Shown piece after piece: positions 32,733 through 44,043 of a DNA stretch of 64,000 nt. Location: assembly GCF_027744825.2 (NCBI RefSeq), contig NC_071350.1, positions 2,790,001 through 2,854,000 of the forward strand, in the 5' to 3' direction. The translations under genes and the position numbers were made by a program. Every line of letters begins with the position of its first letter. Position 1 is the stretch's first letter. A model generated the notes under the pieces. It was not told where the DNA came from. It was given only the letters and a program-made list of their open reading frames with translations, and searched no databases. Origin of the DNA: Synchiropus splendidus. Taxonomy: Eukaryota; Chordata; Actinopteri; Syngnathiformes; Callionymidae.

Positions 32733-32767
32733 TTGGTGCGTCACTCACTTCATGTGTGACGCACCAA
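32733..32767. repeat. Perfect 12-bp hairpin
   Basis: TTGGTGCGTCAC (32733-32744) faces GTGACGCACCAA (32756-32767) across an 11-nt loop, GC-rich in an AT-rich intron. Confidence 0.95.
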
Positions 32768-35700
32768 ATGTACATCACTGAAATTTCCTCATAGGTCTTG
32801 CAATATATATATCTGCTACAAATTTTTGCTTTTAGCATTACAATGAAAGTTTTCGGATTGTAATTTCAGACTTCAGTCTTGTCGCACTTACATCATTATA
32901 GAATAGTAAATGGCAGCTTGCTTGAATCCTTCATATATTCCATCGTTTCCTTCTGTTTTTAGACTTTTTAGGGTAAACTGTAAAAAGTGTTGCTACTTTT
33001 ATGCACACCACTAGTGAATGTTTAGAATGCATCATTTAAGTTTGGACGACATACTGATTTAATGAGTTAGGGCAGATCGATATGGTCTTAAATTCATGAC
33101 CCAAAACTTCAACAAAGCAAATGTACAGTAAGAATTTCATCACAATCCATTTTATCAAAATACATTCAAAACATTCCCTGAAAGTCAGTGAAGCAGTCAG
33201 AATGCATACAGAAAAAGCCTACACAACGACACATTCCTGTCGTTATAATTCTGCTCAATGAAACAAGTGCAGTAAGACAATTGAAGGACATGTTAACATA
33301 AAATGAGTACAATTAAACATCTTTATACTGTTAATAAACATTAAGATAAAAAATAGGACAACATAATAGAATACACATGGCAAAGCAGCTTGTTAGTTGA
33401 CTCTGACATGCGCACCGAAGCTTGCCATGTCATAAAAATACATGGTGAACATGATGGATAGCAAGGACCTTGCCTCAAGAGAGCTTACTGGATGTGCATC
33501 CAGCAAAGCTACGCAGTATTTCGACATTGAGTTGCAATATTCCCACTTCAAATGTATTATTCGTGTAGTTGATTCCAACACATTTTATGTTAAGATGGTC
33601 ACTAATGGTGCAGTTCCCTGTTACAGGCCTGACCTATATTATAATAACAACAAAGGGTCTGCTATTTCTGTTCGGAATTCAATTGCTTTTTAAGTCTTAT
33701 GAAGGATGACCTTTGAAAATTTTACATTACAAACTAATAAATATGGGATCAAATGTCCAACTCTGGAGTTTATTTATTTATTTTTTTTCTTTACATACAC
33801 ATATGTGAAAAATTCCAGGTCAAAGACACCAGTCAAAAAGAGTGAGCTAGCATTGATGGCTTGACATCAGTGGTGCTGCGTAACAAAGCTGGAAGGGTCT
33901 GGCTAAAGGACAGTTTCAAAGGAAAATCAGTTATTTAGGGCAGGGGTCTTCTCATTCAGCAGCTGCTGCCACCACTCAGTGTTGTCACAGCGGCACTAAT
34001 TGGAGTTGGAAATACAAAATAAAGAGCTTAAATTCTCTTCACAGTTTTGAAAGGGTAGAGAAGAATTTTGGATATGACGTCAACGCTAGATCTGCTCATC
34101 AGAGCTTCACTGTTTACTAGTTTCTATAACAACACAGGAAACAACACACTCATGCTGATGACGTGTTCACAGGGCTGCAGCAGAGCACTGCTTTTCACAA
34201 TCACTGAGACCGCCGGCTCAAACTTTGGCGAAGGTAATGAAAGTTAGCAGTTATGGTGAGCCGCTGTCATTGGATGCATTCACACAGATCCAATTTGTTC
34301 CAGAAATCTGACTGTGCTTGAGACAGCAAAGACATCTATTAACATAGGCATGGGTACTGAGGCCACACATTTTGAAGTGATACAATGCTGAAAGTAGGAT
34401 TCGAGATTGGAGAGGAAACAAGATCATCACAGCAGCAGATCACAGCAACTCTCCAAAGAACATGAGACACTGTCTGAAAAGACAACTTGAGCAAAGATAG
34501 AACCACAAGCAAAAGCAGGATACTATAAGAGAAACATAGGAAATGACTAATTAATCGATGCTTTAACAATGTTAAGCATCTCAGGGCACTTGCCGTCTCA
34601 CACAGCCACAATTTAACCACAAAATAAATCAGACATAACACAGTTGCCGCTGCTCGCACACTAATGCTCACCCAAAGCACTCGATCAGCCTAATCACAAT
34701 AAGAGTTGATATGTGGATTTCGCCATGTAACACAACTCGCCACACATTTCGACATAACTTCCAATCCAACTTAAGTCACTTAGACGTGTGTCAAAGTCGA
34801 GAACATTTCTACTGTGAGAGCAATACTTCTCCTCTGAAAATAAATCAATAACTCGTAATTGCATCCCTTTGGAGATAACTTGACATTGAATATTCTCTAA
34901 ATCAGCCCGCGCAAACACAATAAAAAAAGGAGGCCTTGTTTTCCCGCCTCATACACTCTGAGTCCAAATGAGAGCCATAAATCTCTATTGCAGACATGAA
35001 GTGCAAACTTTGCATTTTTATTACCCCATGGTTTGTTCTTTCAGGATGTTGTTACATTCAACAGGATACATAAAAGTCAGCTGTTATTTTTATGCAACTG
35101 CTGAAAAAGCCCAATAACGGCAAATGAACAGGCTTTTTTTTCCCTCCATCTCAAACTCATGTTTGGCTTCGCAAGGACATCCATTTGTTAACAGGCTTCT
35201 TGAGTGACGCAACTAAGATGCATTTAAACTGGAGCGTACTCAGCAACAGCTAAAAGAATGGTTCTGAATAATGGTACTCTTAAACGTTAAATACAGTCAC
35301 ACAAAGCCACCAGGAAAAATCGCTGTCTGACTCATCAAAAAGGTCAAACATCGCCACTGGATTTTTCATCAAATGTTGATGTCAACCCACATTTAGACTT
35401 CGGTATGGATGACTATGAATTCTGCTGGTTGGTGTAACTCATCAGAAAGCAGAGTTCATTACTCAGTTAGACATTAATAAGGGGGAAAAACGTTTTGCAC
35501 ATAATGATCAGGATGATTAAGAACATCAAGACAAACTAGGAGGCTCATTAGTACAGCTTTTAGCATAATTACAAAATGTAAAGACGTCATGGCGTTTAAG
35601 CATTTTGCAAAGCACCCACGGTCAGATCACCAATGTCATATGTTCCCACTTTTCTTCATCTTAGAGCCGTTGTTTTATCTTGACTCTGATAGAGCAGAGC

Positions 35701-36311
35701 CCCAAGCCATCAAACAAGCACACAGGCTAGAATACATAAGAGCAAGTTTCTTCCCATTTCCAGTTCCAGTTTATGCTGAACGTTGTCACTGCCTTAATTC
35801 ACAATGAATGATGGACACTTCAAAAGCTATTAAATTTTTATACAACTTAACAAAGAAATAGACCTCGAGGATTGCAAAGGTTCTGATACAGAACTGTAGG
35901 ACAGGATCTAAGACTACTATGCTTTACTGGAATACAAAACAATGACTGATTGTAGCATACCAACATAAAAATCATCATAGTCAAAGCAACATGGAGTCAT
36001 TGTTCAGCAGCAATGTCCTCGGCCAATAACAACACCATTTACTTATTTGTCTTTGGTGGAATGAGAAGCTATTGCTGTGACCCAAATCTACATTTTCACT
36101 TCTTCGTTCTTGTTTTCTTGCTCGTTTTAATGACGACAAGACACCTGCTGCTATTCACACTAAATGGTGTCAGTCAATTGTTCATTTTTAGAAGTTAGCG
36201 AGTCACTTGTGACAGCTTGTACAAGGAGCTGGCAAAGAATTCAAGAATTAAACGACATTAAAAACAACATGGCAACTGCAATGTTCCGATCACATTTAGG
36301 GAGTAGAGGCT

Positions 36312-37000
36312 AGGGCTGAACGATTTTGGAAAATAATCTAATTGCGATTTTTTTATTCTCTGAATATTGCAATTGCGATTAAATGTGCGATTATTTTTCA
36401 AGGTCCTCTTCTCATGTATTTGACAGCAAACACAACTAATAAATTAATCTGCATACGAATAAACCATATGTGATTCAGTATATATAATTCTTATAGGCTA
36501 TTCTTATGTTAAGATAAAGGCAAATGAAGCATTAATTAAAATGAAAGATGGTTTATTTGTCTACTTCAGTTCCAACTGTAGACTTACTAAACTGATAAAT
36601 CACACAAACTTAAGTGCATATTACAACAATAATGCAAACCAATATGTGGCTTTACCACTCTAACACGTCCAACTCTTCATGTAAACGTAGATTGCACTTT
36701 TTAAGCACTGTCTGAACATAAACAGCCCATAATTAGTAATAAAAAAAAGTCGATTGGACAATAGACGTCACGTGACTACCGGGAACGCGCATGGAGTAAC
36801 AGGCACGTATTGCCGCCACTTCTACGAGTGCGCATCAGTTTTATTTACACGTGCGAAAAGAGGTGCAAAAGGGTGCACGCACATACGGATCGTGTTCTAC
36901 GAGTATGTGGAACTTATGCACCCGTTTTGGCGGTGGTTGAGGTGGAAAACAATTGCGGTTTCAAGAGCTCGTATTTAGCCACTTGTATCTGTGCACTTAG
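36312..37000. mobile_element. Truncated hAT-type repeat
   Basis: TAGGGCTGAACGATTTTGG, followed by paired AATTGCGATT motifs, is the left end of a common fish hAT family. No right end was found, so the boundary near 37000 is arbitrary. A GTCACGTGAC palindrome near 36770 and CpG-rich sequence up to about 36980 are probably the element's own. Confidence 0.5.
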
Positions 37001-38931
37001 AAAATGAAGGCGAAATTACTTTTCGTGTTTGTATGAATGTAATTCTTCTTTTTACATGCACGTGCCACGGGGTTTAAGGATGCAAATGTGCAGTTACGTG
37101 TATGTGCCTCTGACGCATGGATACGAGTCTTGTGTTACTTCGAATAATTTGATCTAGTTACAGCCAAAATGTATATGAAAATGCATGTGAAAATGATTAA
37201 AGTGCAAAAAAACAAGACAAGTGAACTACCTAGGTGTCACTGCAAGTATGTTCCCATTGCAAAGCTGCAAGTTCATAAGGACATGAACAAAAGGACAGAG
37301 ACACTCTCATAAATGACACACAAGCCTTTGAAGGGACAGCAGTGCGACTACTTGTGAGGAGTAGACATTAAGGATGAATAGGGCCAGCTGCCGTGACAGA
37401 CTTAGCCTTAATTCGATTGATTAGAAATCTATTAACTCTACGACGAATAAACATCAAATCAGTATTCCTTTATCAAAGTCGGCAAATGAATCAAAGTCTG
37501 TGTCGCCTCAATAAGGTTTGACATGTGCATTCAAAATACTGAAGTATCAAAAGGCTTCTGCGCAAGCCCTGCCCAAACAGACAAGATGAACTAGAGCAGT
37601 CATCAATGAAGTGAATGAATGTAAATACAAAAACTCTGGAAATGTGTGTGTGTGTGTTGTTACGGTTCACTTAGTTATAATAGAAAAATACAATGCGATC
37701 AGATGTATCAAATGTGACGCATACATAGCAAATAGCAAAAGACACACATTTTCCTGTGTGTGAAGTGTTCTTTCTCAGGACCAATACAGGCTCAGTTTTC
37801 AATGAATTAGAAGCTCACATCAATGGCTTAATGGTTCAGTACTAAGGGTGAACAAATGATAATACTTTTTATAACCATGTAGAGAGGAAAATATATTTCT
37901 TCTATTAAGAACATGGAAGCATATCAATAAATCAGGGAGTCAGAGACATTTCCAGTAAGTTATTAAATTAGATCTCTTGGAATCTCTTGGATCCCAGCAG
38001 GCAGAGAAGAAGAGGCGCTCAGATCAACTTTTCTCCCAGGTGACTAGTCAGCCAAGGCAGCATTATTACTTAATGTTAATTGCAATATATAGTTTTAATT
38101 ATTCAGCATAACTGTTGTTTCACCATTCCATATTGTCTTTCCTTTGACAGAACGATTTAGTAGTGCTACGCAAAGCACACTCCAGAAATAATTAAAACAG
38201 CAAGTGCACTCTGAGAGAATAAAGAATGTCTACAAATCTACGACTATAGTGGTCCGACAAATTGAAAATGACTATAGATGCATGAAAACTGGTGAATGAG
38301 TCAGAAAGAAGTATGGCATCAGTCAAAGGAGGACAGAAATATTTCAACCATTCCTAAAACCTGGAAAACATTTTCTTCCTTGTCAGATGCTTAGGTGAAG
38401 ATTTACAGTAATATTCTTTACATTCTGCCAACGTTGACAACTAAGCCTCATTTCAGACAGCTTGGAAGAAGATATGTAAATTAATGTTTTTTTTTACTAC
38501 AATAGTACAGTGAAGTATTGCGATTTATATGGTAAAGCATCTCTGCAACATAAGAAAACAGGAAGTGTTTTCTTGCTTGTAAACCCACCTACAAATGTAT
38601 AGCAGGGGGAAGGCAAACGAGCGAACTCAGTGACCCTATAGCTCCTCAGTATGTGCGTTGTAAATACATGATCCTGTCACACTTCATCTCAGGACTAAAC
38701 AGGAAACGTCGCTCCAGGAGGGTGAGTATAGTGAAGTCAAGCAGATTGAAAGCTGCCAGGTTGGGTAATGTCAGACTGACCTGAGCCTACCGAGAAATGT
38801 ACCAAGTATTTGTTTCCTGCACGCTTTCAGCTCGAGGTTATTGTGAAAATAGGTTATAGTGAGCACCAGCGCTCATGACAGGCGCGCAGCAATTATGCTT
38901 TCCATATGTGAAATGATTAACCAGCAGCTCT

Positions 38932-38972
38932 CCCCCCCCCCCACCCCCCCCCCACCCCCCCCCCCCACCCCT
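38932..38972. repeat. Poly-C tract (G-quadruplex-capable on the minus strand)
   Basis: Runs of 8-14 C separated by single A, ending CCCCTCC. The minus strand, which is the npas2 sense strand, therefore has at least four long G runs about 70 nt downstream of the candidate first donor (39042). Confidence 0.95.
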
Positions 38973-39324
38973 CCAACATTCAGATGGAAGTTGCAGAAAG
39001 CGCCGAACCAATCGTGAAGAAACTACATAGAACCTCACATACCTCGAGAACGCGGCAGCAGCAAAGGTCCAACCAGCATGACACGAAGCATTATTTTGAG
39101 CTACAACATCGCCGCCGGCTCCCACCTCTGGTTTGACCACTACAGAACGGCGTCCAATTACATAACAAGTTAATAAAGCGCTGATATGAAGTGGTCCGTA
39201 GCTCGGCCACGACCCGTTCATCTAGTTACGCATCGCTAATGTCTGCTGGTCTGCTTCGGCGTATTTTCCAGGCACTGTGCTCCACATCCTCCGCTGGCAG
39301 TGGCTTGTAAACAGGAGAGCAGAG

Positions 39325-39335
39325 AAAGTAGGTCA
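39325..39335 (+). promoter_or_regulatory. RORE (REV-ERB/ROR response element)
   Basis: AAAGTAGGTCA fits the consensus [A/T]A[A/T]NT[A/G]GGTCA at every position and, as I recall it, equals the core of a mammalian Bmal1 RORE. Mammalian NPAS2 is reported to be controlled by ROR-alpha and REV-ERB-alpha, so a RORE at its promoter is expected. Confidence 0.6.
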
Positions 39336-39442
39336 GCTGGTAGCTCAATACTCGTCAAACGACGGCAGCAGCGGGAGCAGCTCACCGGTGGAGGCGGAGG
39401 AGGAGGAGGAGGAAGAGGGAGGGTGCAGATCACAATCTTTAA

Positions 39443-39448
39443 CACGTG
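39443..39448. promoter_or_regulatory. Canonical E-box CACGTG in the putative npas2 promoter
   Basis: The site sits in a 10-bp palindrome, AACACGTGTT, about 110 bp from the RORE. It is the high-affinity site of CLOCK/NPAS2:BMAL1 dimers. A CACGTG alone is common by chance; its position is what makes it of interest. Confidence 0.4.
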
Positions 39449-39697
39449 TTTTAAGCCATTTAAACACAACGCAAGAAGTATATTTCGATTCGGGGGAATA
39501 GCCCCGCGAGTCTTTCGGTGGGATGAGTTGAGTCAGACATAGAGGGGAGGACGGGTCACAGACCCGTTTATCGCTCTAGTCCACTGAGTTGGGAACTGCT
39601 GAGCGCTGACATGCGGGGAATAAATAGCCAGAACCGAATATCTTCTGGAGCCACGCTCATAAATCACACCGATAATAATGTTGCAGTAATTTCCACA

Positions 39698-39718
39698 TTT
39701 TTTTTTTTTTTTTTTTTT
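39698..39718. repeat. T21 homopolymer
   Basis: Uninterrupted T run just upstream (minus-strand sense) of the candidate npas2 promoter. Confidence 0.9.
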
Positions 39719-39790
39719 GCTAAAACACAGACTGCCTCAAACAATCGCAAGTGGCGCTAATGCACATTTAATATATATAATAATTATAAC

Positions 39791-39830
39791 ATAATAATAA
39801 TAATAATAATAATTATTATTATTATTATTT
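39791..39830. repeat. (TAA)n(TTA)n self-complementary microsatellite
   Basis: Seven or so TAA units run straight into TTA units, so the tract folds on itself with almost no loop. Confidence 0.9.
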
Positions 39831-42800
39831 TAAAAGCCTCTATTTCTTGGAATATGCTCATAAAAATGTTAATAAAAGCTGGTTAAGTTGCTCTATTTTA
39901 TTTTCTTTAACCATGTTACGTTGATGATGATGATGATTACTTTCTATTCATGTTTCATTACTGTGTATTACACTTATGTCATTTTTCTTCTTTTATTCGA
40001 TTCCTCTGCTGAAAACATACTTCCATCATTTATATATTTTTTCCTCATATAACATTTTCAAATGAAATTTTGCATGAGCAGTTAGACTTACTATATCCTT
40101 CCCAAACAAGTTCTAGTACTATGTTTTGGACTTGTTTCACATCACAATTGTTAGACACATGTTTACTTTACTACAGAGTTGAACCAGCTACACCAACCTT
40201 GCTTTTGTTGACAGTTTTTATGGAGTAGCTTCCTTGAGGGTGATCTAAAAATAGTCACTTAACTGATAAAAAAAAAAAAAAATCTAAGTCTCAGAAGAGA
40301 AATGTTTGTTATTGACAAAAACAAAAGAAAAAAGGTTATTACATTTTAATTCATGAAGCTTGCAACAACCTGAACACTGTCAAGATGTTCTCACCCTCTT
40401 ACTTCATCGACTGAGCCTTCATAATGGAGTCTTAAGGAAAAGCAAATGTATACCCCTCACTGTCCAAAACACACTTCCTTATCTCTAAGGAAAAAATATA
40501 ACCACAGTAAAGAAGTCGCTCTACGATGTACATCAAAGAGGGGTGTAGGTTTGAGGGTAGAATCCGGTGAAACGTAATGTGTAATGTTAATTTCTATATA
40601 ACATGTAAGATGAGCTGAAGCAAGTATCTAGGATTGTATTTGAACTGTACAGGCAAGTCAATCTGCAATGTCAATCTGCGTTTCTTTATCCGTACAAAAC
40701 ATTTATTACATCTGACAGAAGGAATCTGCGTTGCAGCAGCAGCTGATGATGGAAACTCGACATAATAAGAAGTTGAACTGTTTTGTTTTTGCCTCTCAAG
40801 TGTTTCCCCCTGCACTTCCTTTTTTATTTTTTTACGACTTCCTGGTTGCCTTTTCCCTTCAGATGAAATGTGGGTCACAAGGCTGCATGACTAATTTCAA
40901 GGGCTTCGGAACGGAGCTGCTCAAAATGTTTTAAGTCTGTCAAATGATCCAAGGAATCGTGTATGTGCCTGTGGGGTCGAGTACTCGTTTGTTGGAATAT
41001 GCTTTTGAATTTATAAAAGAAGGTGACGGACAGAAGAAAAACTCTAAAGCGGTCTTATCAGTGTTTGATTAAAAGTGGGCACAGTTAAGTCTTCATATTG
41101 CCAAGAGGGTGCGGTGGAAACCTACAGAGGTGGAAGAGAGAATGAATAATGCATTTATTGAAACGACTGTTTGGATTAAATCATGTAATTAATGTCACCT
41201 TTGGTACCGTCATTAAAGCAGAAACTATTATAGAACTGTGTTGCAATGAATTTAATGAGCTTTCTTCCTCTAAACTTGGAAAGGTGACTTACAGACAGGA
41301 AGGCTTCATATCGTCTACAAGAAGCTTTGTGTATCTGTGCTTAGTGTGTCTCTGCAATACTGCACTCGTAAGTATCTTCATTCAATTCTCAACCCAAGCT
41401 TCTACCATGAAACATTTGTGCTGGTGACTTACAAAGTTGGGGAGGCGGTTTTACCTAACTCTACAGCAGTAGGGATCATATTAAAAAATGTTACCACTTA
41501 AGTCCTGAGGCACAAGTTTATTAGCTTCTGGCAAAGTGGAGCTCGCAACATGTCGGTGAGTGACTTTGACCACACTTATTCATGAATGTATTGCTTCAAA
41601 TATCTTAGTGTTTAACTGTGACAAAGGCGTCTCAAGTGTCAGTTGTTGTTAATCAAATTTAATCATCTGTTAATCATAGAGATATGTTCACAGAGAGGCA
41701 ATAAAAGAAAAAAAAAGATCACTTCTGTCGAAGTTAAGTGAGTCCTCTTAGTGAGTCCGCTTACTGTTTTGACTCGTTTCTGTGGAAGTCTGTTACATAA
41801 CAAACTAGAAAACAAAGTGCATGGTTTCAAATTTTAAAAATCAAGCAAAATGTTCTGTTGTGGAACAGTTTATGAGAAAGAAATAGCCTTTCTCAGTCAC
41901 AGACCTGCCGCTCTTCAGTCACATGCTAACTAGCCAGGGTACAAATCAACAATAATTTAAAGTAAAACAAAACTATTACACGCATATCTCTATCCTGGGG
42001 CTTTGCTATTTTAAGTTTATGAGCTATTTAACAAGGTCAATTCTGTGTTTACAAATGGAACATTGCAGTAAAAGAGTTACCGTAGTGAGCCACCGGACTT
42101 GGAGAGGCCCCACTACACTGGCCCCATTCAGCTCTGAACTTTGACCTCTTGTGTGAAGCTGCCACTGCATGTTAACACAAGTTGCAGTTTGCTTCACAGT
42201 GAGCAGCAGTTTACTTAAAACATTAAGCAGAAAACCTCTTAGATGAAGCACAAGGAGTCATTAGTGGAAAGTAAACTTTTACAATCACATTAGGATTAAA
42301 GTACAATTAACTAATTGCCATAATGCCACTGGACTGGGCAGTAATTGAGTGAGGTATATGTTAGTTGACAACCCTTAACAGATTTGAGGCTGTTTCAGAC
42401 GTAACAACACCTTTAAATGGGTCACTCTGGCCTTTGCCAAAGGGTAGAACAGACATTCATTCTGCAAAATGGGGATTCTGCAAATTAAGCTTTCTTCTAG
42501 TAGCACACACTGATTTTCCTCCACCCATGAAAGACAAAGAGTATATCACACAAATCTGACTTTTGAAAGATGAAAGTCCCCCACTTGCTCTCAACGTTTC
42601 ACAATATCACAGGCTGTCTGAATCCCATAATTATGATGGAGGGGCTGGTTCTGCAACTGTTTTTTCAGCCAGGAAACTGATGATTATTATGTTTGGCCAA
42701 AACAACCTGAATAGCAGTGACCAGGACAAAACATATTTAACAATTGCAGCGCTCAACAAATTCAATACAGGGACCAATATTCGTTTTGTTTGCATTAGAC

Positions 42801-43946
42801 CAGAGGTGAGCAGAGGGCAGCCCGTGAGCCACATGCAGTCCTGTGCCTGTATTAATGTGAGGTCAGAGAAAAAGTACAAAATAAACTAGACATTTTTTAA
42901 CTAACATGTACTCAATTGACATCACAACAGAAGTCAAAAGTTCAGTCAATAACATTTTTTGTTGGTGATTATAGTTTAGTTAGAGCAGCTGATATACCAC
43001 AAGATGATATATCACCAGGTATACCAAAGTAAGTCCACGGAAAAAAAGAGGTCAGGGGAACAAATCAATGATCACAGATTTTAAGTCAAAAGACTGTCTT
43101 CTCGATCTTAGTCATAGCAAAAGGTCCCCTGGTTTATTTTGTAAAATGCAGAGTTTGGAATTGTAAATGGGAAATTGTATATATTTGAAACCACAGTAAC
43201 TAAATAAAGTGTTATAGAGTCAATAGTTTGAACAATACACCTCTATTCTGCTCCCCATTCATCACCAACCACCACTGGCCAACAATGGTCCTCAGAGAAA
43301 AGTTATAAACAGAAAGTGGATGAATGAAGGCAAAATCTTTCGTCAGATTCAATCAGCCAGCAGCTAAATACCCAGCTGCAGAAAAAACTTTGTGAAAAGC
43401 TGATGAGATGGTATGTGAGCTCATGTTGTGAAGTTCAAGTCCACGCCATGACTGAAGTTTTCACTCTAACTGGCTCTGATGTCATTTAAGCTCCTTGTTT
43501 GTCAGAGGATCTGACTTTCTGTGCTTGTCAGTGGACTTTTTTCAGACACAATCCTTTACTAAACAAAACCTTCCGAGAACAAGTGATTAACAGGCTTCAC
43601 TTGGAAACGTGTAACCTCACAGACACCCCAGACTGAATTCATTAGTTTTGTATAATTTTCCAAATGGGCTCAGCAAAAGGCAAACCATTTCAAGCTTTCC
43701 ACCCACCTTCTCCAGCTCATTCTCAACTGCATTCTGGAGGCCGTCCCAGATGAAGATTAGGAGGAGGAAGGTTTCATTCATCATGGCCAACACGAAACAC
43801 AAGCAGAAAAAAATGAATCTGGATCTTTGTAAATATTACTTTTACAAACAATATGTTTCAATAGAAACAGTTGAGTAATGCAGGACTCAGAATTAATCAT
43901 CAGTATGTTGTAAGCATAAAGTGAATAAAATAAACATTATACATTC

Positions 43947-43950
<4 letters not shown>

Positions 43951-44041
<91 letters not shown>
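43951..44041. repeat. (AT)45 microsatellite
   Basis: About 90 bases of uninterrupted AT dinucleotide. Confidence 0.97.

Positions 44042-44043
<2 letters not shown>

Larger units (their letters stand above)
25765..39042 (-). other. npas2: Presumed npas2 first intron (13.3 kb)
   Basis: Long AT-rich stretch without a convincing coding exon on either strand. It holds a LINE relic (26236-26400), a short AT run (27121-27143), a perfect hairpin (32733-32767), a truncated hAT-like repeat (36312-37000) and a G-quadruplex-capable tract (38932-38972). The longer open frames, e.g. 29749-30066 minus and 30256-30558 plus, have no recognisable family and no matching splice sites. Confidence 0.6.
39043..39500 (-). 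promoter_or_regulatory. npas2: Candidate npas2 first exon and proximal promoter
   Basis: This locally GC-rich, CpG-containing block stands out from AT-rich flanks. On the minus strand it ends in a strong donor: TTCTCGAG then GTATGTGAGG, at 39042. No other minus-strand coding exon lies between here and the npas2 acceptor at 25764, so splicing into npas2 is the simplest reading. A RORE (39325-39335) and a CACGTG E-box (39443-39448) lie in it. The transcription start is not defined and could lie anywhere from about 39.2 to 39.65 kb. Confidence 0.55.

Noticed and set aside
36766..36785. GTCACGTGAC palindrome as a clock-controlled enhancer of npas2
   Set aside because: It lies within what looks like a hAT-type repeat with its own CpG-rich sequence, so it is more likely part of the element.
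42563..42889. 108-codon plus frame
   Set aside because: AT-rich, no domain, and overlaps a hAT-like repeat fragment near its end.
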